DNA from: UBA6022 sp036382575
Lineage (GTDB): Bacteria; Patescibacteriota; Saccharimonadia; Saccharimonadales; Saccharimonadaceae
DNA length: 21,525 nucleotides
Assembly (NCBI GenBank): GCA_036382575.1
Contig: DASVHL010000074.1
Location: 1 to 21,525, forward strand
Direction: 5' to 3'
Part shown: in pieces, positions 14,625 through 21,525 of the stretch
Layout: the number at the start of each line of letters is the position of its first letter
Position numbering within the stretch: the stretch's first letter is position 1
The notes under the pieces: model-generated
The model's database searches: none
The model's input: only the letters and a program-made list of their open reading frames with translations
What the model was told of the DNA's origin: nothing
Position numbers and translations under genes: made by a program

Positions 14625-16034
14625 ATGATGATGGGGAACCGGGGTGTACACAAATTAATTATTAGTATAGTTTCGGCAGCTGCGCTGTCACTCGCTTTTG
14701 GGGTGTCCGTAGCTATGGCCGAGACAATTAGCAGTTCAAACTATTCTATTAACGGAAACCTGGGTGGAAGTTTTGGTGGCCAACTATCGTCAACTAATTA
14801 TGCGATGTCGACAATAGGGGGTGAAGCGATTGTTGGGAGTGGGCAGAGCGGTAGTTATATTATTGATCAGCAACCGACAAACTCGGTGACACCAACGATG
14901 CAACTTGGCATCCAGCCGTCAGGATTGGTTGCCTACTATCCGCTTGACGAAACCAGTGGCACAACGCTGGCTGACGCCAGTCAGTACCAGCATGATGGAG
15001 TGCTGAATTCACCAGCGACCTTGGATGCTTCTGGTAAGCTAAGCGGCGCAGTGGCGATGAATGGACCTACGGATAGCACGGGCACCGGTGCAGTATTAGT
15101 ACCTGATCATGCAAATATGCCAACCGGGTCAACCATGACTGTTGAAATGTGGGCAAAGCAAACATCATGGGTGCCAAATCAAACCATTGCTTCGCAGTGG
15201 AAGTATTCTGCACCTCAGTCTGGGTCATGGGCTATCTCAACAGGACCATCGAACAACAGCCTTCGTATTTTACTAGCCGATAGTGCATCTGATCCAGGTA
15301 ATAATTATGTTGATACAGCCACTAACAGCTGGAATACATTTAACACGTGGCGACACATCGTCGTGACGTATGACGGAGCGCTCTCGCAGGCTAATAAAGT
15401 AAAGGTATATATCGATGGCGTTCAGGCTGGAACGACCGTAACTGGCACGCTTCCATCTGCACTCTACAACTCAACAGGTGACTTCTCGATTGGTTCATTT
15501 CCGGGTCGAGGTTGGGCTTTGAGAGGCTCAGTCGATCACGTTAAGTTATTTAACCGTGTGCTGACCGCAACCGAAGTGAGTGCGGAATACGGGGCTCAAA
15601 ATGCAGGCACACCAGCGGGCTTAACCCTGGGCGCCTTGATTAGCGGTTCAACAACATCATCGGCTGATGCAATTGTTCGCACTAATGCGGCAGATTATGG
15701 GCTTTCTATCCAGCAGGATCACAACTTGCAAAGTGGAGCCAATACTATTCCGGCCGTGAGCGGATCGATCGCGTCTCCGCAAACATGGTCTGAGGGGGCA
15801 ACAAAAGGCCTTGGGTTTACTGTCTTTGGGGCGCCAACGCTTGATAGTAAATGGGCAAGTGGGGCGAGTTATGCAGCAATCCCATCGTCGGCTACAACGT
15901 TCTACAGCACATCCGGACATGTAAACGGTGCGATAGATGTGATCAATGTGCGCCTACGGCTCGATATCGCCACCACACAGGTTTCTGGGGCGTATAGCAA
16001 TACAGTCACATACACAGGGACGACGATCCCATGA
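14625..16034 (+). CDS. Large secreted LamG-domain protein with WxL-like C-terminal domain
   Basis: A 469-residue exported protein. The signal peptide ends after AMA (residue 32). An N-terminal region (33-85) carries repeated SSxNY/GG motifs. A concanavalin-like LamG_3 domain (about 98-322) begins LVAYYPLDETSGTTLADAS and includes TMTVEMWAKQ, TWRHIVVTYDG, KVYIDGVQAG and SVDHVKLFNRVLTATEV, the usual strand signatures. A C-terminal beta domain (about 330-469) ends LDIATTQVSGAYSNTVTYTG, matching the end of the small protein at 12334. LamG domains often bind glycans or proteins, so this is a plausible adhesin. ATGs at 14625, 14628 and 14631 are all possible after the AAGGTG Shine-Dalgarno, and 14628 has the best spacing. 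The stop overlaps the next start as ATGA. Confidence 0.85.
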   Translation: MMMGNRGVHKLIISIVSAAALSLAFGVSVAMAETISSSNYSINGNLGGSFGGQLSSTNYAMSTIGGEAIVGSGQSGSYIIDQQPTNSVTPTMQLGIQPSGLVAYYPLDETSGTTLADASQYQHDGVLNSPATLDASGKLSGAVAMNGPTDSTGTGAVLVPDHANMPTGSTMTVEMWAKQTSWVPNQTIASQWKYSAPQSGSWAISTGPSNNSLRILLADSASDPGNNYVDTATNSWNTFNTWRHIVVTYDGALSQANKVKVYIDGVQAGTTVTGTLPSALYNSTGDFSIGSFPGRGWALRGSVDHVKLFNRVLTATEVSAEYGAQNAGTPAGLTLGALISGSTTSSADAIVRTNAADYGLSIQQDHNLQSGANTIPAVSGSIASPQTWSEGATKGLGFTVFGAPTLDSKWASGASYAAIPSSATTFYSTSGHVNGAIDVINVRLRLDIATTQVSGAYSNTVTYTGTTIP

Positions 16035-16900
16035 AATACTGGTTAGGATTGCTACTAAGTCTTGGCGTAGTTTGGTGTATGCAGCAGCCTGTTGCCGCCG
16101 AGGGCTCATTACAGGTGCAGCCCCTGCAAAACGAAGCCTCGCTGCAAAAAGGTGAGCGAAAAAAAGGTTTTATTGATGTTACGAATCCTCGACCGGTTGA
16201 TACAAAAGTAAAGTTCAGTGTCGCTGGCTTTAAGCAGGTCGATACGGCTGGTAATTTATCATTTTATGATAGTGAGCAGCTACGCGCGGGTATTGTCTTA
16301 GACCATGAAGAGTATACGATTCCTGCCAATAAAACATTGCGATTATTCTATATTGTCGACGGTACCAAGCTGCCGACAGGCGATGTGTTTGCGGCTATTT
16401 TTGCGCAGACAATTAACGAGTCAACCGGAAGTGCAGCGTCGTCAGTACGCATCGGTTCATTGTTGATTTTGACCAACGAGACACCAGGCGCACGCCAGGC
16501 GGAGATTTCGGAAATTAATGCTCCGTGGCTTCAGACCGGAGCGGACATAAATGGCAAAGTGACAATTAAGAATACTGCTCCGGCTGATAGCGCGAGTGGG
16601 TTTTTCCCCGATGTGACGATTGGCCTGTGGCCATTTGGTCAAACAACGAGTATAAAGGGGCCATTAGTATTTGCAGGTAACAGTCGTGAAGCGAAGTTTT
16701 CGATTCCAAGTAATCAGCTGGGCATTTATAAACTAACGGCAAGTTATGGTGAAAGTAAAAAGATCCAGTGGATGCTTGTTATTACAGGTGTCTGGCGCTG
16801 GGTTGTTTTGGCGCTTGTGACGATATTACCAGCGACGATTTTTGGCGTGGTTTACTATTTACGTCATCGCCGTCGCATAAAGAAAGAGCGTAGGTCGTAG
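16031..16900 (+). CDS. DUF916-like surface protein with C-terminal membrane anchor (second copy)
   Basis: A 289-residue protein with the same plan as the one at 12948. It has a signal peptide (about 1-23), then two beta domains (about 26-155 and 158-245). LQKGERKKGFIDVTNPRP, LPTGDVFAAIFAQT and SVRIGSLLILTNE match the first copy's key positions. A C-terminal transmembrane helix (about 255-277) ends in a strongly basic tail (RHRRRIKKERR). Sequence identity to the first copy is low, so the two are old paralogs or were recruited separately. It is translated from an ATGA overlap with the LamG gene and ends 2 nt before the first fibre-like gene. The pairing suggests that each copy serves its own WxL-like partner. 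This is an inference from order only. Confidence 0.72.
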   Translation: MKYWLGLLLSLGVVWCMQQPVAAEGSLQVQPLQNEASLQKGERKKGFIDVTNPRPVDTKVKFSVAGFKQVDTAGNLSFYDSEQLRAGIVLDHEEYTIPANKTLRLFYIVDGTKLPTGDVFAAIFAQTINESTGSAASSVRIGSLLILTNETPGARQAEISEINAPWLQTGADINGKVTIKNTAPADSASGFFPDVTIGLWPFGQTTSIKGPLVFAGNSREAKFSIPSNQLGIYKLTASYGESKKIQWMLVITGVWRWVVLALVTILPATIFGVVYYLRHRRRIKKERRS

Positions 16901-16902
16901 TA

Positions 16903-18825
16903 ATGGCTGGTGACCTAAAGCTAGGTATAAAAACGAGCGCTATGTATGTGGTGGCTGTTCTATTTTTTGCGTTTAGTGTATTTGTTTTCTTGCCGCGCAC
17001 TGCTGATGCCGCGCAGACGACGCCCTATAAAATCAATTATCAAGGGCGCTTGACTAACGCTGCTGGTGTAACTAAACCAAATGGCCAGTACAATATGAAG
17101 TTTCGTATTTTTAACGTTCTCAGTGGTGGTTCAGCGGTCTGGACAGAAGTCCGTGAGACAACGAACCGCGTAACGGTGACAAATGGTCAGTTCAACGTTC
17201 AATTGGGTGACGTCACTGCACTGACGCCGAGTGTCTTTACATCACAGCCACTTTACTTTGAGGTGGAATTGCCGACACCAGCCACAGCCACGTGCTCAAC
17301 AGCCAGCTGCGCTGTTTTTACTGAAGGTGCCATGACACCACGTCAGCCAATCGCTGCCAGTGCTTATGCCATGAACGCTGATACACTCGACGGCTACGAC
17401 GCGAGTGAGTTTGCGTCGCTAGCTGGTAATATGACATTTACGGCGAGTAATTTGTTCAAGAACAGCAGCAATAGTAGTAGTGCGTTTGGGGTGTCTAATG
17501 TGGCGAGCACATCATTGTTCGCGGTTGATACATCTGCAAGTAGCGTGTCTATAGGTAGTACTTCGGTGACGCCACCGCAATTTGGACGAGCTGTCGTGGG
17601 AGCCTCAACCGATACAAGCAACGGCAATGTGCGAAACTTTGCTCGTTATCAAACAGGATCAACGGCAGGCCAAACGTCACAAATTTCGGTAAATGTTTCA
17701 GGCCCGATTGAGGCTGCACCAAATAACAAAGTCTCGATGGCCATTTATAGCGGTACGGCAACTGTCCCAGTTACATTATTGGCCGTGAGCAGTGAATCTA
17801 CTTTGACTCCAGGATGGAATACAGTGCCGATTTCCGTTAGCCTTTCGCCCAGCACGTATTATTGGCTTGCCTACACTACAAACTCTACTGTTTCAACTAA
17901 CAATAACGCGAGATATGACGACGGTCCTGCTAACTCTGCCTATCAAAATGGCTTATATACTGACGGCTGGCCATCAACAATTACGTTTACTAATGGTACG
18001 GGAACTCAGGCGTTTTCATTCTATGTTGATTTTGCGCCTACTGGTGGCCCGATTATCTCGACTGGCTCAAACGGTAGGGTCGGCATTGGAACGGCGAGTC
18101 CAGGCACGACGTTAGGTGTGGCGGGCGATAGCTTATTTAAGAACCTGAGTAATTCGACAACTGCCTTTCAAATTCAAACTGCGGGTGCGGGAAGTTTGCT
18201 GATTGCCGACACAACGGGCAGTGCGATTCAGATTGGAGCGGCAAGTGCAGATGCGACAGCGATTAATTTTGTCCTAGATACAAAGAATACCGTAGGTGAT
18301 CCTGTAGTGGCGGCAAATGGGGCGATGTACTATAACTCTGGATTGGGTAAGTTTCGCTGTTATGAAAAGTCTGCTTGGACAAACTGTATTGGTGGTGCAG
18401 AGAATGTCGTTACCCTCGGTGCAGATGTCACAAATAATAATGCTACGGCCAATACGATCGCTAATGTGACGGGGCTTTCATTCCCGGTTGTTGCGGGCAC
18501 AACCTATCGATTTAAGGCATTAATTAACTATACATCTGCCGCTACTAGTACTGGATCACGCTGGTCAATTAACGGTCCTGCGACGACGACATTATCCTAC
18601 ACATCAAAATACACACTTAGCGCAACTACTGAAACGACGAACTTTGCATCTGCGTATAACGTTCCAGCAGCCTCAAATGCCGGTTCACTCACGACAGGTA
18701 ATGTAGCGCGTATCAAGGGTGTCATTACACCTTCGGCCAATGGAACGGTGACAGTTCGATTTGCGTCCGGTGTGGCAAGCTCTGCAATTACAGCTAAGGC
18801 GGGGAGCACCTTGATGTGGTGGTAG
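16903..18825 (+). CDS. Fibre-like secreted protein, long paralog with inserted beta module
   Basis: A 640-residue secreted protein with the signal peptide cleaved after ADA (about 36). The N-terminal domain (37-165) starts INYQGRLTNAAGV and continues with the GGxxxWTE...VTNGQFNVQLGD pattern found in bacterial surface and tail-fibre-like proteins. Two 35-residue LFKN units (184-218 and 411-445) flank an extra beta-rich module (about 222-382). A GRVGIGTASPGTTLGVAG segment precedes the second unit. The C-terminal domain (about 498-640) ends AITAKAGSTLMWW, a terminal pattern shared with phage-fibre-like tips. Cysteine pairs (C131/C136, C486/C495) are conserved with the paralog. There is no membrane anchor or sorting signal, so attachment must be through another protein. 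It starts 2 nt after the preceding stop, with no strong Shine-Dalgarno. Confidence 0.82.
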   Translation: MAGDLKLGIKTSAMYVVAVLFFAFSVFVFLPRTADAAQTTPYKINYQGRLTNAAGVTKPNGQYNMKFRIFNVLSGGSAVWTEVRETTNRVTVTNGQFNVQLGDVTALTPSVFTSQPLYFEVELPTPATATCSTASCAVFTEGAMTPRQPIAASAYAMNADTLDGYDASEFASLAGNMTFTASNLFKNSSNSSSAFGVSNVASTSLFAVDTSASSVSIGSTSVTPPQFGRAVVGASTDTSNGNVRNFARYQTGSTAGQTSQISVNVSGPIEAAPNNKVSMAIYSGTATVPVTLLAVSSESTLTPGWNTVPISVSLSPSTYYWLAYTTNSTVSTNNNARYDDGPANSAYQNGLYTDGWPSTITFTNGTGTQAFSFYVDFAPTGGPIISTGSNGRVGIGTASPGTTLGVAGDSLFKNLSNSTTAFQIQTAGAGSLLIADTTGSAIQIGAASADATAINFVLDTKNTVGDPVVAANGAMYYNSGLGKFRCYEKSAWTNCIGGAENVVTLGADVTNNNATANTIANVTGLSFPVVAGTTYRFKALINYTSAATSTGSRWSINGPATTTLSYTSKYTLSATTETTNFASAYNVPAASNAGSLTTGNVARIKGVITPSANGTVTVRFASGVASSAITAKAGSTLMWW

Positions 18826-18883
18826 TGGTGCAACAGAGGAAAATGTAGTAGAATAAGCATAATCGTTGTGAAGGGCGATAGGG

Positions 18884-18925
18884 ATGAGACAAACAAAGCA
18901 GCTAAAAAATGAGCGAACGCGATGA
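18884..18925 (+). CDS. Possible 13-codon leader ORF
   Basis: ATG to TGA encodes 13 residues (MRQTKQLKNERTR), rich in Lys and Arg. GAAGGG lies about 8 nt upstream. The TGA overlaps the ATG of the next gene (ATGA), so it could couple or gate translation of the second fibre-like protein. It is too short to support from coding statistics and may be chance. Confidence 0.3.
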   Translation: MRQTKQLKNERTR

Positions 18926-20382
18926 TCGCAAATGGGGTAGTCGCAAAAAGATGGCAGCGCACTGGTCTGTTCATTCTGTTTGGCTGCGCTCTTTTTCTTT
19001 CGCTATGCATTATCTTTCTATCTCGCCCCGCTCATGCAGCCCAAACCACTCCCTACAAGATTAACTACCAAGGTCGTCTGACTGATGCTGCTGGTGTAGC
19101 TAAACCAAATGGCCAATACAACATGAAGTTTCGCATCTTTAGCGCGGCAAGTGGAGGCGTAGCTCTTTGGACAGAAACCCGCGAAACAACTAATCGGGTA
19201 ACGGTGACTAATGGGCAATTTAACGTACAGCTAGGTGATGTGACTGCTCTTAGTCCAAGTGTTTTTACGGCGCAGCCACTTTATTTTGAAGTAGAGCTTC
19301 CAACCCCCGCGACCGCCACATGCTCAACGGCAGCCTGCGGAACCTTTACGGAAGGGGCTATGACTCCGCGTCAACCAGTTGCGGCCAGCGCCTATGCAAT
19401 GAACGCGGATACGCTCGATGGCAGCGATGCGTCGTCCTTTATTATCACGTCACAAAACAATACCTTTACCGGGACGAATTTATTTAAAAACACATCAGAC
19501 TCGACCAGTGCGTTCGACATTCAGACTTCCGGTGGCACATCATTGTTCAAGGTTAATACAACGGCCAGTAGCATTAGTATTGGCACTGGTGGCGGGTCGG
19601 GTGGCACGGGACCAGCCCTTTCAACCACCTCAACTGGTAGGGTGGGTATTAGTACGACCACACCAAGTACGACACTCGAGGTGGCTGGCAATGCCTTATT
19701 CAAAAACTTGTCTGATTCTACGACAGCATTTCAAATCCAGAACTCTAGCGCAGGTAGCTTGCTTATTGCTGATACAACAAACAGTACGATTCAAATTGGC
19801 TCACCAACGGCTGACGCTACGGCAGTAGTGTTTATCTTGGATACCAAGAATACATCTGGTGATCCAAGCGGCACAAACGGTGCGATGTACTATAACTCCA
19901 ATGCAGGTAAGATGCGCTGTTATGAAGGGGGTGCCTGGACGAACTGTATTGCGACTGCCGAGAACGTAGTAACCTTGGGCTCTGATGTGATTGATAATAC
20001 TGGTGCTAACACTATTGCTGACGTGACTGGCTTATCATTTGCGGTCACATCCGGCGTAACTTACCATTTTTCGGCGTTGATTAATTATACGGCTGCAGCC
20101 ACCACGACAGGCTCAATCTGGACGGTAAATGGTCCGGCAGCAACGACTATATCGTATACGGCAAAAAACACCTTGACGGCGACAACAGAAACAACTAACT
20201 TTGCGACTGCGTATGACACCCCGGCCACTGCAAATGCTACCTCCTTAACGGCTGGTAATATTGCCACCATTGAAGGTATCGTGACGCCATCGGCTAATGG
20301 TACGCTTCAGATTCGATTTGCAACTGAAGTGAACGGTTCGGCAATCACCGCCAAGGCAGGGAGTACCCTGACCTGGTGGTAG
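18922..20382 (+). CDS. Fibre-like secreted protein, short paralog
   Basis: A 486-residue paralog of the preceding gene. It has a signal peptide (about 1-39, cleavage after AHA), the same N-terminal INYQGRLTDAAGV domain (about 40-167), and 35-residue LFKN units at 187-221 and 259-293. A Gly-rich GGGSGGTG linker and a GRVGISTTTPSTTLEVAG segment lie between the units. The C-terminal domain (about 346-486) ends AITAKAGSTLTWW. It lacks the roughly 155-residue central module of the long paralog. The shared parts are nearly the same in protein but differ at many synonymous positions, so the duplication is old and under purifying selection. The 96-bp gap upstream has a possible TAGAAT -10 (18849) and a 13-codon ORF that overlaps the start. 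There is no clear Shine-Dalgarno of its own. Confidence 0.82.
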   Translation: MIANGVVAKRWQRTGLFILFGCALFLSLCIIFLSRPAHAAQTTPYKINYQGRLTDAAGVAKPNGQYNMKFRIFSAASGGVALWTETRETTNRVTVTNGQFNVQLGDVTALSPSVFTAQPLYFEVELPTPATATCSTAACGTFTEGAMTPRQPVAASAYAMNADTLDGSDASSFIITSQNNTFTGTNLFKNTSDSTSAFDIQTSGGTSLFKVNTTASSISIGTGGGSGGTGPALSTTSTGRVGISTTTPSTTLEVAGNALFKNLSDSTTAFQIQNSSAGSLLIADTTNSTIQIGSPTADATAVVFILDTKNTSGDPSGTNGAMYYNSNAGKMRCYEGGAWTNCIATAENVVTLGSDVIDNTGANTIADVTGLSFAVTSGVTYHFSALINYTAAATTTGSIWTVNGPAATTISYTAKNTLTATTETTNFATAYDTPATANATSLTAGNIATIEGIVTPSANGTLQIRFATEVNGSAITAKAGSTLTWW

Positions 20383-20383
20383 G

Positions 20384-20392
20384 TGCTATCAT
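20384..20392 (+). promoter_or_regulatory. Extended -10 promoter of the 20411 gene
   Basis: TGC-TATCAT directly follows the fibre gene stop. A start near 20399 would begin at the Shine-Dalgarno AAAGGAG (20397-20403), so the element may be weak or the gene may be read mainly from upstream. Confidence 0.4.
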
Positions 20393-20410
20393 AGGCAAAG
20401 GAGATATATT

Positions 20411-20872
20411 ATGGATAAACCTTCAGGAAAAAAGCACATGGATATTACAACTCGGCCAGCAGCTGGGGGACGCCGCTCGGGCCTTCGCATGAGTCAACGA
20501 CAAGCAATAATTATAAGTCTTGTGATTGTAGCCCTGATTCTGGGTTGGTTTGGCTTGCAGACCTTCCTGCACCGCAACGAGCAGCGCATCGATCATAGCC
20601 GCTATCAGGCAGTCTTTCTTGACGACGGCAAAGTATTTTTCGGTAAGCTACAGAATAGCCAGGGCGAATACTTAACACTATCAGGTGCGTACTATACACA
20701 GGGCCAAACTGGCGAGAACGAGGCGCCATCAACTAATGTTCAACTCGTAAAGGTAGGTGATGAGACCTATGGTCCTGAATCAACCATGAGCATTCAGTCA
20801 AACAAAGTGTTGTTCTGGCAAAATCTTAAATCTGACAGCAAAGTTACTAAAGCCATCGACGCTCAAAAGTAG
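20411..20872 (+). CDS. Small membrane-anchored protein of unknown function
   Basis: A 153-residue protein not recognised as a named family. A basic N-terminal tail (1-30) precedes one transmembrane helix (about 31-52), giving an outward-facing C-terminal domain. That domain has a beta-rich repeat-like pattern: YQAVFLDDGKVFFGKLQN, then YLTLSGAYYTQGQ, VQLVKVGDETYGPE, and finally SNKVLFWQNLKSDSKVTKAI. The pattern suggests a small barrel or a five-stranded sheet. A strong Shine-Dalgarno, AAAGGAG, lies 7 nt before the ATG. It follows the fibre-like genes by 28 bp and precedes mutM by 2 bp. It may belong to the surface locus or to the mutM unit, and no function can be assigned. Confidence 0.82.
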   Translation: MDKPSGKKHMDITTRPAAGGRRSGLRMSQRQAIIISLVIVALILGWFGLQTFLHRNEQRIDHSRYQAVFLDDGKVFFGKLQNSQGEYLTLSGAYYTQGQTGENEAPSTNVQLVKVGDETYGPESTMSIQSNKVLFWQNLKSDSKVTKAIDAQK

Positions 20873-20874
20873 TC

Positions 20875-21525
20875 ATGCCTGAGTTACCCGAAGTTGAAAC
20901 GGTACGCCGTGGTTTAAGTGGCCTTATTATTGGCAAGATAATAAAAGGTGAGCAGCACGATACACCGAAAGGTTTTCCGAATGCAATAGCTGATGTTGAC
21001 GCATTTTTGATTGGTGCGTCGATTACTACTGTTCGTCGCCGGGCAAAGGTGTTGATGATTGATCTTTCGACCGAATACACGCTTGTGGTTCATCTGAAAA
21101 TGACCGGGCAATTAGTCTATCGGGGTGAACAAGTTTTTGGTGCAGGACATCCCAATGAAAGTCTGATTGGTGAGTTACCAGATCGTTCAACACGTGTGAC
21201 ACTCGAGTTTGCTGATGGATCACATTTGTATTTTAACGATCAACGCAAGTTTGGCTGGATGCGTTTGATACCAACCCTTGAGGTTCCAAATATCGATTTC
21301 ATGAAAAAGGTAGGGCCAGAACCGCTTGAGGCTGACTTTACTGCTAAGGAGTTTACGGAGCGGTTTACGCGTCGCGGCAAGACCAATATCAAGGCTGCCT
21401 TACTTGATCAAACGGTGGTTGCGGGTGTTGGTAATATTTATGCCGACGAAAGTTTATGGGGCGCCAAGATTCATCCGAAACGCCTGGTGAATACTGTTAC
21501 CGAGGATGAGTTTATCCCTCTCCCC
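20875..21525 (+). CDS. mutM: Formamidopyrimidine-DNA glycosylase, 5' part
   Basis: MutM (Fpg) excises 8-oxoguanine and formamidopyrimidines and nicks the abasic site. The window ends after 217 codons, so the C-terminal zinc finger is not seen. The visible part includes the catalytic N-terminus MPELPEVETVRRGL (Pro2 becomes the N-terminal nucleophile, with Glu3). It also has the Lys in RRRAK, the HLKMTGQL loop, the DQRKFGWM motif with the intercalating Arg/Phe, and the helix-two-turn-helix LLDQTVVAGVGNIYADESLW...IHPKR. The ATG is 2 nt after the preceding stop with only a weak Shine-Dalgarno, so translation is probably coupled. Identification is firm. Confidence 0.96.
   Translation, partial: MPELPEVETVRRGLSGLIIGKIIKGEQHDTPKGFPNAIADVDAFLIGASITTVRRRAKVLMIDLSTEYTLVVHLKMTGQLVYRGEQVFGAGHPNESLIGELPDRSTRVTLEFADGSHLYFNDQRKFGWMRLIPTLEVPNIDFMKKVGPEPLEADFTAKEFTERFTRRGKTNIKAALLDQTVVAGVGNIYADESLWGAKIHPKRLVNTVTEDEFIPLP

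Noticed and set aside
18909..19020. Alternative frame at ATG 18909 as the N-terminus of the second fibre protein
   Set aside because: It runs out of frame with the conserved INYQGRL domain, whereas ATG 18922 gives an in-frame signal peptide.
16903..20382. Fibre-like genes as part of a prophage tail
   Set aside because: Both have Sec signal peptides and sit among other exported proteins. No capsid, terminase, baseplate or lysis genes are present.
1..21525. Recoding of TGA, as in Gracilibacteria or Absconditabacteria
   Set aside because: TGA ends dnaG and the LamG gene, and no in-frame TGA is needed in any recognised gene.
1..21525. Antisense and shifted open frames inside the main genes (for example the minus-strand frames in rpoD, polA and the fibre genes)
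   Set aside because: They overlap firmly identified genes and show no domain, promoter or ribosome-binding support.

Overview
The window looks like part of a chromosome from a Candidate Phyla Radiation bacterium, most likely Candidatus Saccharibacteria (TM7). This is an inference from gene content, not from an rRNA gene. The supporting signs are moderate GC, the standard code (TGA is used as a stop), a primase and a PolA with unusual active or metal sites, a WhiB regulator next to polA, a type IV pilin, and many secreted threonine/serine-rich proteins of a style common in that group. Genes are tightly packed, with frequent ATGA or stop/start overlaps. There are no rRNA or tRNA genes, CRISPR arrays, insertion sequences or phage genes.

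Positions 1-8000 carry mostly housekeeping genes. In order these are the 3' part of argS, a DUF2238-like membrane protein, mscL, msrB, orn, a YjbR-family gene, a divergent anchored protein of unknown function, the dnaG-rpoD pair, and on the minus strand a dephospho-CoA-kinase-like P-loop protein followed by a type IV prepilin. A hairpin terminator separates the convergent rpoD and pilin genes.

Positions 8000-12230 hold a whiB-like regulator, polA, an anchored protein of unknown function and a HAD hydrolase. A 13-bp inverted repeat plus T-tract sits across the -10 box and start codon of the HAD gene.

Positions 12275-20872 are a run of exported or membrane proteins behind one good promoter. 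They are a small secreted protein with a WxL-like beta domain, two DUF916-like signal-peptide/C-terminal-TM proteins, an Ig-like membrane protein, a large LamG protein ending in the same WxL-like domain, two paralogous fibre-like proteins and a small membrane protein. The layout resembles the WxL surface-complex loci of Firmicutes and is the best candidate here for an undescribed system, perhaps used to attach to a host cell. mutM (fpg) starts at 20875 and runs off the end.

A recurring regulatory feature is that six genes (msrB, orn, dnaG, polA, the 11040 gene and the HAD gene) have a consensus-like -10 hexamer exactly 6 nt before the ATG and no Shine-Dalgarno sequence. A seventh gene has 7 nt. 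This geometry predicts leaderless mRNAs. Other genes (mscL, whiB, the 12334 gene, the 20411 gene) have a promoter further upstream and a clear Shine-Dalgarno.
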